From NCBI GenBank assembly GCA_024687845.1, contig JAILEL010000452.1, positions 1 to 6,595 on the forward strand: 6,595 nt of DNA, read 5' to 3'. Under the pieces are notes generated by a model that worked only from the letters and a program-made list of their open reading frames with translations, was not told where the DNA came from and ran no database searches. Numbering within the stretch: the stretch's first letter is position 1; the number at the start of each line of letters is the position of its first letter. Below, piece by piece: positions 1-6,091 of the stretch. Source of the DNA: Eubacterium sp. GTDB taxonomy: Bacteria > Bacillota_A > Clostridia > Lachnospirales > Lachnospiraceae. Both the position numbers and the translations under genes were made by a program.

Positions 1-28
1 AAAATAAAAAGACGGGAGTATATTTTGA

Positions 29-598
29 ATGAATAAAAAGTCATTAACGGATTTTTATAAGAAGAATTCAACTGCCCTTGCCGTTCCTCTGATTATGATC
101 ATTATTGGACTGCTTCTCACGATTTCACCGGGAGATGCGGTAAATTTTACAGTGAGAACCATAGGGATAGTATTTGTTGCAATTGGTATTTTTATTGGAA
201 GCAGCCTGGTAACCGGTTATTCAAGACTGATACTTGCGGTTGCGATAATATTTGCAGTAATTGGTATAGTGTGTATTGCTAATCCTCCTCTTGTGGCGTC
301 TTTTATAATAAAGACTATTGGACTTATAGTAATAGTTAATTCGGCTATCAGGGTTTATGAGGCTTATCAGATAAAAGGTAAGACTGATAATTTTATGAAG
401 TATATAGTGAATGATATTTTGACTCTTCTGCTTGGTCTGTGTTTACTTATTTTCCATATTATAGCTGTAAATGTTGTAGTAAAAATAGTGGGAGTAGTTA
501 TGATAATTCTTGGTATCACAAATGTAATAACTGCTTTTAAGGTGTATAAAGATGGCCGCTATGTAGATGATGGCTCAGATGTTGTATGGGAAGAGTAG
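29..598 (+). CDS. DUF308/HdeD-like six-helix membrane protein
   Basis: The 189-residue product is almost wholly hydrophobic. About six transmembrane segments can be seen, near residues 16-33, 43-61, 66-84, 90-109, 128-146 and 150-170. They fall into three helical hairpins, each with Gly-rich helices, which is the pattern of the DUF308 family that includes the acid-resistance protein HdeD of E. coli. The C-terminal tail from about residue 172 is charged and acidic and presumably cytoplasmic. The start ATG is preceded by GGGAG (14-18) at a 10-base spacing. The stop codon lies 9 bases before ispF, so the two are probably co-transcribed. No promoter is visible in the 28 bases upstream. The family assignment rests on the hairpin pattern; the molecular function is unknown, and a role in acid or envelope stress would only be extrapolation. 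Confidence 0.8.
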   Translation: MNKKSLTDFYKKNSTALAVPLIMIIIGLLLTISPGDAVNFTVRTIGIVFVAIGIFIGSSLVTGYSRLILAVAIIFAVIGIVCIANPPLVASFIIKTIGLIVIVNSAIRVYEAYQIKGKTDNFMKYIVNDILTLLLGLCLLIFHIIAVNVVVKIVGVVMIILGITNVITAFKVYKDGRYVDDGSDVVWEE

Positions 599-607
599 GG
601 ACAGAAA

Positions 608-1192
608 ATGAGAATTGGAATGGGATATGATGTTCATAAGCTGGTAGAAGGAAGAAAACTTATACTTGGTGGTGTTGAGATACCATTTGAGAAGGGACTT
701 CTAGGACATTCGGATGCAGACTGCCTGACTCATGCTATCATGGACAGCCTGCTTGGAGCAGCGGCCTTGGGAGATATCGGAAAACACTTTCCGGATACTG
801 ATCCTGAATATAAGGGTGCTGATAGTCTGAAGCTTTTGGATATAGTTAGACAGCTTCTGGATAAAGAGAATTATATTATTGGAAATATCGATGCAACGAT
901 TATTGCCCAAAAACCTAAGATGGCCCCACATATTGAGCAGATGCGTAAGAATATTGCTGATACTCTATGCATAGAGATAGGCAGGGTAAATATCAAGGCA
1001 ACAACTGAAGAAGGATTGGGTTTTACAGGTGAAGGTCTGGGAATCAGTTGTCAATCTATAGCACTTCTGGAAACTGTAGATAATTATATTTACAGAAATG
1101 CAACAACTGGAATAGTTGATGAGGTTGAAGGGCGAGGATTAACTGATGTATCAAAAGAACGTGAGAGATTAAAAACTGGAGGTTTAGGATAA
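608..1192 (+). CDS. ispF: 2-C-methyl-D-erythritol 2,4-cyclodiphosphate synthase (IspF) with C-terminal extension
   Basis: IspF converts CDP-methylerythritol 2-phosphate to the 2,4-cyclodiphosphate with release of CMP, in the cytoplasmic MEP pathway to isoprenoids; the family is a homotrimer with a divalent metal in each active site. The N-terminus has the metal-binding GYDVH motif (Asp8, His10), followed by GHSDAD (34-38 region) and the third metal ligand His42. [10 protein letters not shown] at 56-65 and the [14 protein letters not shown] segment that forms the CDP and substrate pocket are also present. The usual protein is about 155-160 residues and the conserved core ends near Leu154-Glu155, so residues 156-194 are an extra 39-residue tail. 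AGGGA just before the ATG serves as ribosome binding site, overlapping the stop of the upstream gene. The TAA stop shares one base with the ATG of the next gene, implying translational coupling. IspD is not nearby. Confidence 0.97.
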   Translation: MRIGMGYDVHKLVEGRKLILGGVEIPFEKGLLGHSDADCLTHAIMDSLLGAAALGDIGKHFPDTDPEYKGADSLKLLDIVRQLLDKENYIIGNIDATIIAQKPKMAPHIEQMRKNIADTLCIEIGRVNIKATTEEGLGFTGEGLGISCQSIALLETVDNYIYRNATTGIVDEVEGRGLTDVSKERERLKTGGLG

Positions 1193-1698
1193 TGGATAGA
1201 TATGACGAAAGATTAGTGGAAGGAAAAAGAGATCCGCTTTCTATATTAGGAATTGTAGGCGGTATTCTGCTTATCATTATTGGTATTCTTATGTTTCTTT
1301 TTGGAATATTACCTTCAGTTACGATATTTATAGTTGGAGCTGGTATTGTATGTATAGTACTTGCAAAGGATTTCCTGAGTATCGAGTATGAATACATAAT
1401 TACAAATGGTGATATCGAAGTTTCAAAGATTATGTCAAAGAAACGTCGTAAGACGGTTATGAATATGGCTTCTGAAAGTATTGCGATTTTGGATCTTGCT
1501 GAATCTGATAAGGTGAAAAATGATATCAGCTTAGGAAAGCATAAGGTGAAGAGATTTATTGGATCTGAGCCTGATACAGCGGTAGCAGTTTATTATGGAG
1601 AGGGAGATAATCAGCAGATAATACTTCTTGATTTCAATGATAAATGTATCGAACATATGAAGCTGACACTTAAAGCGAAGTGTGCAATCAAGAAATAA
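1192..1698 (+). CDS. Two-helix membrane protein resembling DUF6106
   Basis: The 168-residue product has a charged N-terminus (about 15 residues). Two closely spaced transmembrane helices follow (about 18-37 and 43-58), then a soluble domain of about 110 residues. The domain opens with YEYIITNGDIEVSKI and a basic KKRRK patch. From memory this layout matches the Lachnospiraceae family DUF6106, which has no known function; the assignment is from resemblance only. The membrane-proximal domain also recalls PH-like domains in small bacterial membrane proteins, but no catalytic motif is visible. Its ATG overlaps the ispF stop by one base and is preceded by GGAGG (1178-1182) at a 9-base spacing, so it is translated together with ispF. 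It is the last gene of the run before the convergent terminator. Confidence 0.75.
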   Translation: MDRYDERLVEGKRDPLSILGIVGGILLIIIGILMFLFGILPSVTIFIVGAGIVCIVLAKDFLSIEYEYIITNGDIEVSKIMSKKRRKTVMNMASESIAILDLAESDKVKNDISLGKHKVKRFIGSEPDTAVAVYYGEGDNQQIILLDFNDKCIEHMKLTLKAKCAIKK

Positions 1699-1728
1699 AC
1701 AAATGAATAAATGAAAATTTCAAGAAAA

Positions 1729-1758
1729 AAGCAGGCCAGTATATTAACTTGCCTGCTT
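1729..1758 (-). terminator. Intrinsic terminator, mainly minus strand
   Basis: The 8-bp perfect inverted repeat AAGCAGGC (1729-1736) and GCCTGCTT (1751-1758) is separated by a 14-base loop. Read on the minus strand, the second arm runs straight into six T residues (complement of 1725-1730), the classic shape of an intrinsic terminator for the small gene starting at 2058. On the plus strand the hairpin follows the DUF6106-like gene by about 30 bases but has only a weak T tail, so termination from that side is possible but less certain. Confidence 0.85.
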
Positions 1759-1824
1759 AAATTCTGATTTCTAAAGCGTAAAAGTATAAAACTTTAGGTT
1801 TCGAATAATAACAAATTGGGAGAA

Positions 1825-2058
1825 TCAAGGATCAAGAGGAATCATTCTAAGTCCCTTATACAGCTTAGTATAAAAGCTCTTTTCATCTTTGTAAAGCATT
1901 GTCCCCCTAGCGCCGTCTCTTATGATATATGCATATTTGTTCTTCTGCACATTCATGTATAATACTTCTTCAACGTTAAGCTCCTGGGCTTTGACCTTGG
2001 CAGTATATACATTGACGGGTTCTAACTTATACTTTTTGATTGCTTGTTCTACAGTCAT
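1825..2058 (-). CDS. Small protein of unknown function, 77 residues
   Basis: I do not recognise this family. The predicted product begins MTVEQAIKKYKLEPVNVYTA and is soluble and Lys/Tyr-rich, with an N-terminal amphipathic stretch (about 1-10). A mixed segment follows that looks like alternating strands (LYMNVQ, KYAYIIRDG, TMLYKDE), and the C-terminus is basic. There is no signal peptide, membrane helix or Cys motif. A GTG six codons upstream (2076) is in frame, but the strong ribosome binding site AGGAGGG (2065-2071) lies inside that extension and sits 6 bases before the ATG at 2058, so the shorter start is preferred. The gene has its own promoter (2101-2129) and terminator (1729-1758), and so appears to be a monocistronic unit, expressed apart from its neighbours. 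That full set of signals argues strongly that it is a real gene. Confidence 0.85.
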   Translation of the reverse strand: MTVEQAIKKYKLEPVNVYTAKVKAQELNVEEVLYMNVQKNKYAYIIRDGARGTMLYKDEKSFYTKLYKGLRMIPLDP

Positions 2059-2064
2059 GCCAAA

Positions 2065-2071
2065 CCCTCCT
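2065..2071 (-). promoter_or_regulatory. Ribosome binding site fixing the start of the 77-residue gene
   Basis: On the minus strand this reads AGGAGGG, 6 bases before the ATG at 2058. Its position inside the longer GTG-initiated frame rules against the upstream GTG at 2076. Confidence 0.9.
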
Positions 2072-2100
2072 AACACCTATAAGTCTTAACACACAATTTA

Positions 2101-2129
2101 AGTATATTGTAAAAAATCAACAAAGTCAA
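2101..2129 (-). promoter_or_regulatory. Sigma-A-type promoter for the 77-residue gene
   Basis: On the minus strand TTGACT (2124-2129) and TATACT (2101-2106) are separated by exactly 17 bases. Each hexamer differs from the vegetative consensus at one position. The start point would be near 2094, giving a leader of about 35 bases that carries the AGGAGGG site. No comparably good promoter for queH was found on the plus strand in this interval. Confidence 0.85.
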
Positions 2130-2169
2130 CTGTAAAAAACCTACAAAACCTAAAAAAATATACAAAAAT

Positions 2170-2173
2170 GGAG
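2170..2173 (+). promoter_or_regulatory. Ribosome binding site deciding the queH start
   Basis: GGAG lies 9 bases before the ATG at 2183. The in-frame ATG at 2168 overlaps it and has only an A-rich stretch upstream with no binding site, so the downstream ATG is chosen. Confidence 0.7.
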
Positions 2174-2182
2174 TTTTGTCTA

Positions 2183-2851
2183 ATGAATAATTACTATATA
2201 GAATTTGAGAAACAGATTGATAGAATTAAGTCTGTTGAAGAACTTCCGAAACTGCTTCTTCATGCCTGCTGTGCACCTTGTAGTACACATTGCCTGGAGG
2301 TATTGGCAGCTTATTTTGATATTACTGTTTATTTTTATAACCCTAATATCGATGAGTTTGAAGAATATAAGAAAAGACTGGAGGAGCTTGAAAGGCTGAA
2401 GAAAGAGGCGGATTTTGCAAAAAATATTAAGATAGTTGATGGAAGTTTTGAACCGAATTTATTCTATGAAATGGCAAAGGGCAGGGAAAATCTGCCGGAA
2501 AGGGGACTTCGGTGCTATGACTGCTACGAGCTGCGCCTCAGAAAAACAGCAGAATATGCTTTGAAGGAAGGCTTTGATTATTTTTCAACGACTCTATCGA
2601 TTAGCCCTTACAAGAATGCCCAGTGGTTGAACGAGATAGGAATTAAACTGGAAAATGAAATGATGCAGGAATATGAACAAAAGAACTGCGAGGACATAAA
2701 AAAATATCCGATTTTCTTATTCAGTGATTTTAAGAAGAAAAACGGATATAAGCGGTCAATAGAGCTGTCAGAGGAGTATGGACTCTACCGACAGGACTAT
2801 TGTGGCTGCATCTTTTCTAAAAGAGATCGTGATGCTAAAAAACAGAAATGA
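2183..2851 (+). CDS. queH: Epoxyqueuosine reductase QueH
   Basis: QueH (formerly DUF208) reduces epoxyqueuosine to queuosine in the wobble position of certain tRNAs. It is the metal-dependent, non-homologous alternative to the cobalamin enzyme QueG. The 222-residue protein, counted from the ATG at 2183, has the family hallmarks in order: LLHACCAPCSTHC with Cys29, Cys30, Cys33 and Cys37; VYFYNPNI; RCYDCYELRL with Cys111 and Cys114; and near the end YCGCIFS with Cys207 and Cys209. In the family these cysteines bind an iron-sulfur cluster and a nearby iron. STTLSISPYKN near the middle is also typical. Length is normal. An ATG at 2168 would add five residues but lacks a ribosome binding site. No other queuosine gene lies in the window. 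The gene converges on hslO with 8 bp between stops and no terminator between them. Confidence 0.96.
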   Translation: MNNYYIEFEKQIDRIKSVEELPKLLLHACCAPCSTHCLEVLAAYFDITVYFYNPNIDEFEEYKKRLEELERLKKEADFAKNIKIVDGSFEPNLFYEMAKGRENLPERGLRCYDCYELRLRKTAEYALKEGFDYFSTTLSISPYKNAQWLNEIGIKLENEMMQEYEQKNCEDIKKYPIFLFSDFKKKNGYKRSIELSEEYGLYRQDYCGCIFSKRDRDAKKQK

Positions 2852-2859
2852 CCATGCGC

Positions 2860-3753
2860 TTATCTGGTTGCTCTGTTATATATTTCTTTTAATTCATCAA
2901 CCTGGAATTCATAATCTGTGTTGCAGAAGTCACAGTGAAGATTAACTGGCTTTCCATCGTCAATCATGGATTTGATTTCTGCCCTACCAATACTTATCAG
3001 CGCCTTAGTAACCCTATCTTTGCTACAGTTGCAGTGATAGCCTGTAGGGCGCTTTTCTTCTATTATGATTTTACTTTCGAAGACATTTTCGCCAATGATT
3101 TTGTCCATCATTTCTTCAACTGACATTCCATTATTAAAATAATCAGTTACGGACTTTACATTTGCCAGGCTGTTTTCAAGCCTGGTAATAGTTTCTTCAC
3201 TTGCAAATGGAAGAAGCTGGATGATGAAACCACCAGCATGCTTTATACTTAGATCTGTATCAACAAGAACACCCAGGCCAACGGAAGTAGGAATCTGCTC
3301 ACTTTCTGCAAAATAGTATGTAAGGTCTTCACCTATTTCTCCGCTGACAAGTGCAGTCTGACCAACATATGGTTCACCTGGACCCTCGTCTCTAATTACT
3401 GTAAGCATTCCATTTCCAACAAGGCCGCCCACATTTAAATGGCCATCAGAACGGAGTGGAATATCTACCTGTCCATTATATATGAGTCCTTTGACATTTG
3501 ATTTGGCATCAGCGGTTACAGTGAGAGATTTGGCAGGACCGTCTCCATTTATCTTAAGTGTCAGAACATCATCATCGTTCTTACACATAGATCCCATCAG
3601 AGCACCACCTGTCAGAAGTCTTCCAAGAGCGGCACTACATACAGGACTCAGGTTATGAGTTGTCCTAGCCTTTTCAACAGTATTTCTTGTATAAGCCGCA
3701 AAAAAACGGATTTCATTTCCTGCAGCCATTCCTTTGATAATATAATCGTCCAT
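2860..3753 (-). CDS. hslO: Redox-regulated chaperone Hsp33
   Basis: Hsp33 is a cytoplasmic holdase. With its C-terminal zinc bound and reduced it is inactive; oxidation forms disulfides, releases zinc and unfolds a linker, exposing a client-binding surface. The 297-residue product has the usual length. Its N-terminal domain has the family segments near SPVCSAALGRLLTGGALMG and DGPAKSLTVTADA. The C-terminal zinc switch is complete: Cys241-x-Cys243, then Cys274-x-x-Cys277. The ATG at 3753 is preceded on the minus strand by AGAAGGGA (3761-3768) with suitable spacing. An extended -10 promoter lies about 70 bases upstream. The gene is divergent from the PTS operon and convergent with queH, and appears to be transcribed alone. 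No CIRCE-type heat-shock operator was seen upstream. Confidence 0.97.
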   Translation of the reverse strand: MDDYIIKGMAAGNEIRFFAAYTRNTVEKARTTHNLSPVCSAALGRLLTGGALMGSMCKNDDDVLTLKINGDGPAKSLTVTADAKSNVKGLIYNGQVDIPLRSDGHLNVGGLVGNGMLTVIRDEGPGEPYVGQTALVSGEIGEDLTYYFAESEQIPTSVGLGVLVDTDLSIKHAGGFIIQLLPFASEETITRLENSLANVKSVTDYFNNGMSVEEMMDKIIGENVFESKIIIEEKRPTGYHCNCSKDRVTKALISIGRAEIKSMIDDGKPVNLHCDFCNTDYEFQVDELKEIYNRATR

Positions 3754-3773
3754 TTTATATTCCCTTCTTATAA

Positions 3774-3793
3774 ACTGATGTAATAAAATCAGT
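3774..3793 (-). repeat. Inverted repeat in the hslO leader
   Basis: ACTGAT (3774-3779) and ATCAGT (3788-3793) form a 6-bp perfect inverted repeat around an 8-base loop. It lies between the predicted hslO start point and its ribosome binding site (3761-3768), only 5 bases from the latter. It could be a small leader hairpin or an operator half-site pair; in AT-rich sequence it could also be chance. Confidence 0.4.
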
Positions 3794-3821
3794 GAATATT
3801 AGTAAAAATAAAACGTTACCA

Positions 3822-3830
3822 ATTATAGCA
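3822..3830 (-). promoter_or_regulatory. Extended -10 promoter for hslO
   Basis: On the minus strand this reads TGCTATAAT, a perfect extended -10 (TGnTATAAT). The -35 position at a 17-base spacing (3845-3850, TGGTGC) is poor, which extended -10 promoters tolerate. The predicted start point is near 3815, giving a leader of roughly 60 bases. Confidence 0.7.
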
Positions 3831-3860
3831 TAGATTTTTGAGATGCACCATATGCCATTC

Positions 3861-3889
3861 TTGAATTATATATGTTTCAAGGTTATAAT
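3861..3889 (+). promoter_or_regulatory. Sigma-A-type promoter for the PTS operon
   Basis: TTGAAT (3861-3866) and a perfect TATAAT (3884-3889) are separated by exactly 17 bases. The start point would be near 3896. This puts the whole three-copy 31-bp repeat inside the roughly 125-base leader of the PTS transcript. The promoter is back to back with that of hslO. Confidence 0.8.
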
Positions 3890-3902
3890 TGAGATATTAT
3901 GA

Positions 3903-3995
3903 AGTGCTTTTTGAGTTAACTGTGAATAGTAACAGTGCTTTTTGAGCTAACTGTGAATAGTAACAGTGCTTTTTGAGCTAAGCGTGAATAGTAGC
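3903..3995 (+). repeat. Three tandem 31-bp repeats in the PTS leader
   Basis: Three abutting copies lie at 3903-3933, 3934-3964 and 3965-3995. Copies 1 and 2 differ at one position (T or C after TTTTTGAG); copy 3 has a few more changes near its middle and end. Across each of the first two junctions lies the interrupted palindrome ACTGT-8-ACAGT, also readable as the 14-mer TGTGAATAGTAACA (3921-3934 and 3952-3965); the third version is degenerate (3983-3996). The 31-bp period is close to three helical turns, so equivalent sites would lie on the same DNA face. The array lies just downstream of the predicted start point and ends 25 bases before the PTS start codon. It could be an operator array, a leader RNA element, or a dispersed intergenic repeat; the sequence alone does not decide. 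Confidence 0.85.
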
Positions 3996-4020
3996 ATATG
4001 ATTTAAGAAAGAGGCAGTGT

Positions 4021-5814
4021 ATGTATCTTCAGAAATTAGGAAAAGCTCTGATGCTTCCGGTATCTTGTATGCCTATCTGTGCTCTTTTGATGGGAATAGG
4101 ATATTGCATGTGCCCTGCGGCTATGCAAGGTGGGGATATAACAGGAATTGTGCCAGGTATTGGATATTTTTTAATCCGCGCAGGTAGTGCGTTGATTGAT
4201 CATATCGCCTGGCTTTTTGCAATTGGAGTAGGAATAGGAATGACGGAGGATAATGATGGAACAGGTGCGCTTGCAGCTCTTGTTTCCTGGCTGATGATTA
4301 TAACTCTGCTGAATGTAAATACAATAAATGTATTGATTCCTGGGCTGGATGAAAACAGTAGTCAGCTTTTGGCTTTTTCTAAAATAGATAATCCTTTTAT
4401 AGGCATTCTATCAGGTATTATTGGTTCGACATGCTACAATCGTTTTCACAAAACGAAGCTTCCAGACTGGCTGTCATTCTTTAGTGGGAAGCGTGCAGTT
4501 GCAATTATCGCAGGTATTTGTTCTATCTGCGTTTCATTTGTGCTTCTTCTTGTATGGCCACTTGTTTTTTCAGGACTTACAGCTCTTGGTCATGCGATTG
4601 AACAGCTCGGACCTGCTGGTGCGGGCATCTATGTATTTTTGAATCGTCTGCTGATTCCGTTCGGGCTTCATCATGCACTTAATAATGTATTCTGGTTCGA
4701 TACGATCGGGTTAGGTGATCTGACACATTTCTGGGCTGGGGAAACGAGTGAAGATGTTAGCTGGTCTCTTGGAATGTATATGTCCGGATTTTTCCCTTGT
4801 ATGATGTTTGGAGTTCCAGGAGCGGCTCTTGCTATTATAAAAAGTGCAAAACCAGATAGACGAAAGGCGGCCATGGGAATTCTCCTGTCAAGTGCAATAT
4901 GCTCCTTTGTATGTGGAGTAACAGAGCCTTTTGAATTTGCATTTATGTTTTTTTCACCAGTTTTATATATTGCATATGCTGCATTATATGGAATTATTTC
5001 ATATATAGCAGTAATCTCAGGATTTCGCGCCGGCTTCAGTTTTTCCGGAGGAATAACTGATCTGATCTTTTCGGCGTCTCTTCCTGCAGCAGCCAAGACA
5101 TGGCTGATCATTCCTTTGGGAATATTGGCATTTGTATTGTTTTATATTGTGTTCCGGATCACGATAGTGAAGTTGAATCTGAAAACACCTGGACGGGAAG
5201 ATGACGAAACTGAAGCAGTGAAAGAGAATACTCCTACAGCTGGTAATTCAGAAGATAAATATGCCCGAATGGCTAAAGTGATTCTTCAGGGCCTTGGTGG
5301 GAAAGATAATCTGTCATCTATAGATAATTGTATTACAAGGCTTCGACTTGAAGTGAAAAATATGGAGCTTGTTGATGATAGTGTGATACGTTCTTCCGGA
5401 GCAATGGGAATAGTTCGTCCGGGAAAAAACTCAGTTCAGATAATTATAGGAACCACAGTTCAGTTTGTTGCCGATGAACTGAGGGGAATGTGCAAAGGTC
5501 ATCGTATGGTTTCGAGACAGGATGTTTTATTTGAGAAACATGAAGATATGATAAAAACAGATCATTTTGAATATATAGTTTCAAATGAAACTGGTATCCA
5601 TGCCAGACCTGCTGTTGAGATATCGAAGATAGTAAAACAGTACGACTGTGAGATAACTGTGGAAATGAATGGAAAGACGTGCAATGCTAATAATGTTATC
5701 AGCATGATGGCTCTTGGTGCAGCAAAGGGCTCGAAGCTTACATTTACTGCATCAGGCTCTGAAGGTGAAAAGGCTTTGCGTGAACTATATAAATATATGA
5801 GGGAGAATCTTTGA
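4021..5814 (+). CDS. PTS EIIC-EIIB-HPr fusion, NagE-like (GlcNAc/glucose family)
   Basis: This membrane protein would import and phosphorylate a hexose-type sugar, most likely N-acetylglucosamine or a relative. Residues 1 to about 380 are EIIC, with PFGLHHALNNVFWFD (His217-His218), MSGFFPCMMFGVPGAALA and TEPFEF (301-306), and ending near LNLKTPGRED. These match E. coli NagE more closely than PtsG. After an acidic linker, EIIB spans about 415-490, with the phosphoryl-accepting Cys437 in DNCITRLR. A complete HPr domain follows at about 513-597, with GIHARPA and the phosphorylatable His527. NagE carries EIIA in that place, and no EIIA is found here. The residue matching regulatory Ser46 of HPr is Asn558. 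The ATG has AAGAGG (4009-4014) at a 6-base spacing and a good promoter upstream. The stop codon overlaps the EI start by one base. The exact sugar is inference. Confidence 0.93.
   Translation: MYLQKLGKALMLPVSCMPICALLMGIGYCMCPAAMQGGDITGIVPGIGYFLIRAGSALIDHIAWLFAIGVGIGMTEDNDGTGALAALVSWLMIITLLNVNTINVLIPGLDENSSQLLAFSKIDNPFIGILSGIIGSTCYNRFHKTKLPDWLSFFSGKRAVAIIAGICSICVSFVLLLVWPLVFSGLTALGHAIEQLGPAGAGIYVFLNRLLIPFGLHHALNNVFWFDTIGLGDLTHFWAGETSEDVSWSLGMYMSGFFPCMMFGVPGAALAIIKSAKPDRRKAAMGILLSSAICSFVCGVTEPFEFAFMFFSPVLYIAYAALYGIISYIAVISGFRAGFSFSGGITDLIFSASLPAAAKTWLIIPLGILAFVLFYIVFRITIVKLNLKTPGREDDETEAVKENTPTAGNSEDKYARMAKVILQGLGGKDNLSSIDNCITRLRLEVKNMELVDDSVIRSSGAMGIVRPGKNSVQIIIGTTVQFVADELRGMCKGHRMVSRQDVLFEKHEDMIKTDHFEYIVSNETGIHARPAVEISKIVKQYDCEITVEMNGKTCNANNVISMMALGAAKGSKLTFTASGSEGEKALRELYKYMRENL
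5801..5805 (+). promoter_or_regulatory. Ribosome binding site for the Enzyme I gene
   Basis: GGGAG lies 8 bases before the ATG at 5814, inside the end of the EIIC-EIIB-HPr gene. The spacing favours ATG 5814 over the in-frame TTG at 5811. The ATG shares its A with the TGA stop of the upstream gene, which suggests coupled translation. Confidence 0.75.
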
Positions 5815-6076
5815 TGGCACGATATGAATGCAAAACAGCTCAAAATGGATTTGCTGCTGGCAAGGCCTTTGTTCTGTGCGTTGATCATACAATAGAATAT
5901 ACTCAGGAAACTCCGTCTGAAGAAAAAATAAAGTTTGAAAGTGCTATGGAGTATATGAACCGTAAGCTGATCGAAGAAAAGAATCAGAAAAAAGGTTCAG
6001 AGACAGATGTGATGGATGCAGAGATTTCTATTCTTAATAGTGAGGAATTCGCTGGTGAGGTAAAACATAGTATATC

Positions 6077-6091
6077 GGAGGAGAAAAAAAA
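6077..6091 (+). other. A8 run with adjacent Shine-Dalgarno-like GGAGGAG at the EI frameshift
   Basis: GGAGGAG (6077-6083) is followed directly by eight A residues (6084-6091) and then GTGCTCC. The frame entering is GAG AAA AAA AAG; the EI frame leaving is AGT GCT CCG from 6091, one base forward. Seven A residues would give an unbroken EI frame. An A8 run permits polymerase slippage as well as indel mutation. A Shine-Dalgarno-like sequence 3 bases from the lysine codon at 6087 recalls the spacing in the prfB +1 frameshift site, though without a slow stop codon in the A site. Confidence 0.8.

Noticed and set aside
1771..1797. Second hairpin CTAAAG / CTTTAG between the small gene and its terminator
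   Set aside because: The stem is 6 bp and mostly AT with a 15-base loop and no T tract; it could easily be chance, and the better terminator is at 1729-1758.
2059..2076. Upstream GTG start for the 77-residue minus-strand gene
   Set aside because: The AGGAGGG ribosome binding site lies within this extension and is properly spaced for the ATG at 2058.
2168..2182. Upstream ATG for queH adding five residues
   Set aside because: It has no ribosome binding site, and the GGAG serving the ATG at 2183 overlaps this codon.
3921..3934. Catabolite-responsive element (cre) for CcpA in the tandem repeats
   Set aside because: TGTGAATAGTAACA has the right outer bases for TGWAANCGNTNWCA, but the central CG is TA and the fourth base also mismatches, so I do not call it a cre.
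3896..4020. RAT-type antiterminator target in the PTS leader
   Set aside because: No sequence resembling the LicT/GlcT target hairpin, and no overlapping terminator, is present before the start codon.
4671..5111. Long open frame on the minus strand inside the PTS permease gene
   Set aside because: It lies wholly opposite the strongly conserved EIIC coding sequence and has no recognisable domain; it is a shadow of that gene.
5811..5813. TTG start for the Enzyme I gene
   Set aside because: The ATG at 5814 has better spacing from GGGAG and the typical stop-start overlap with the upstream gene.
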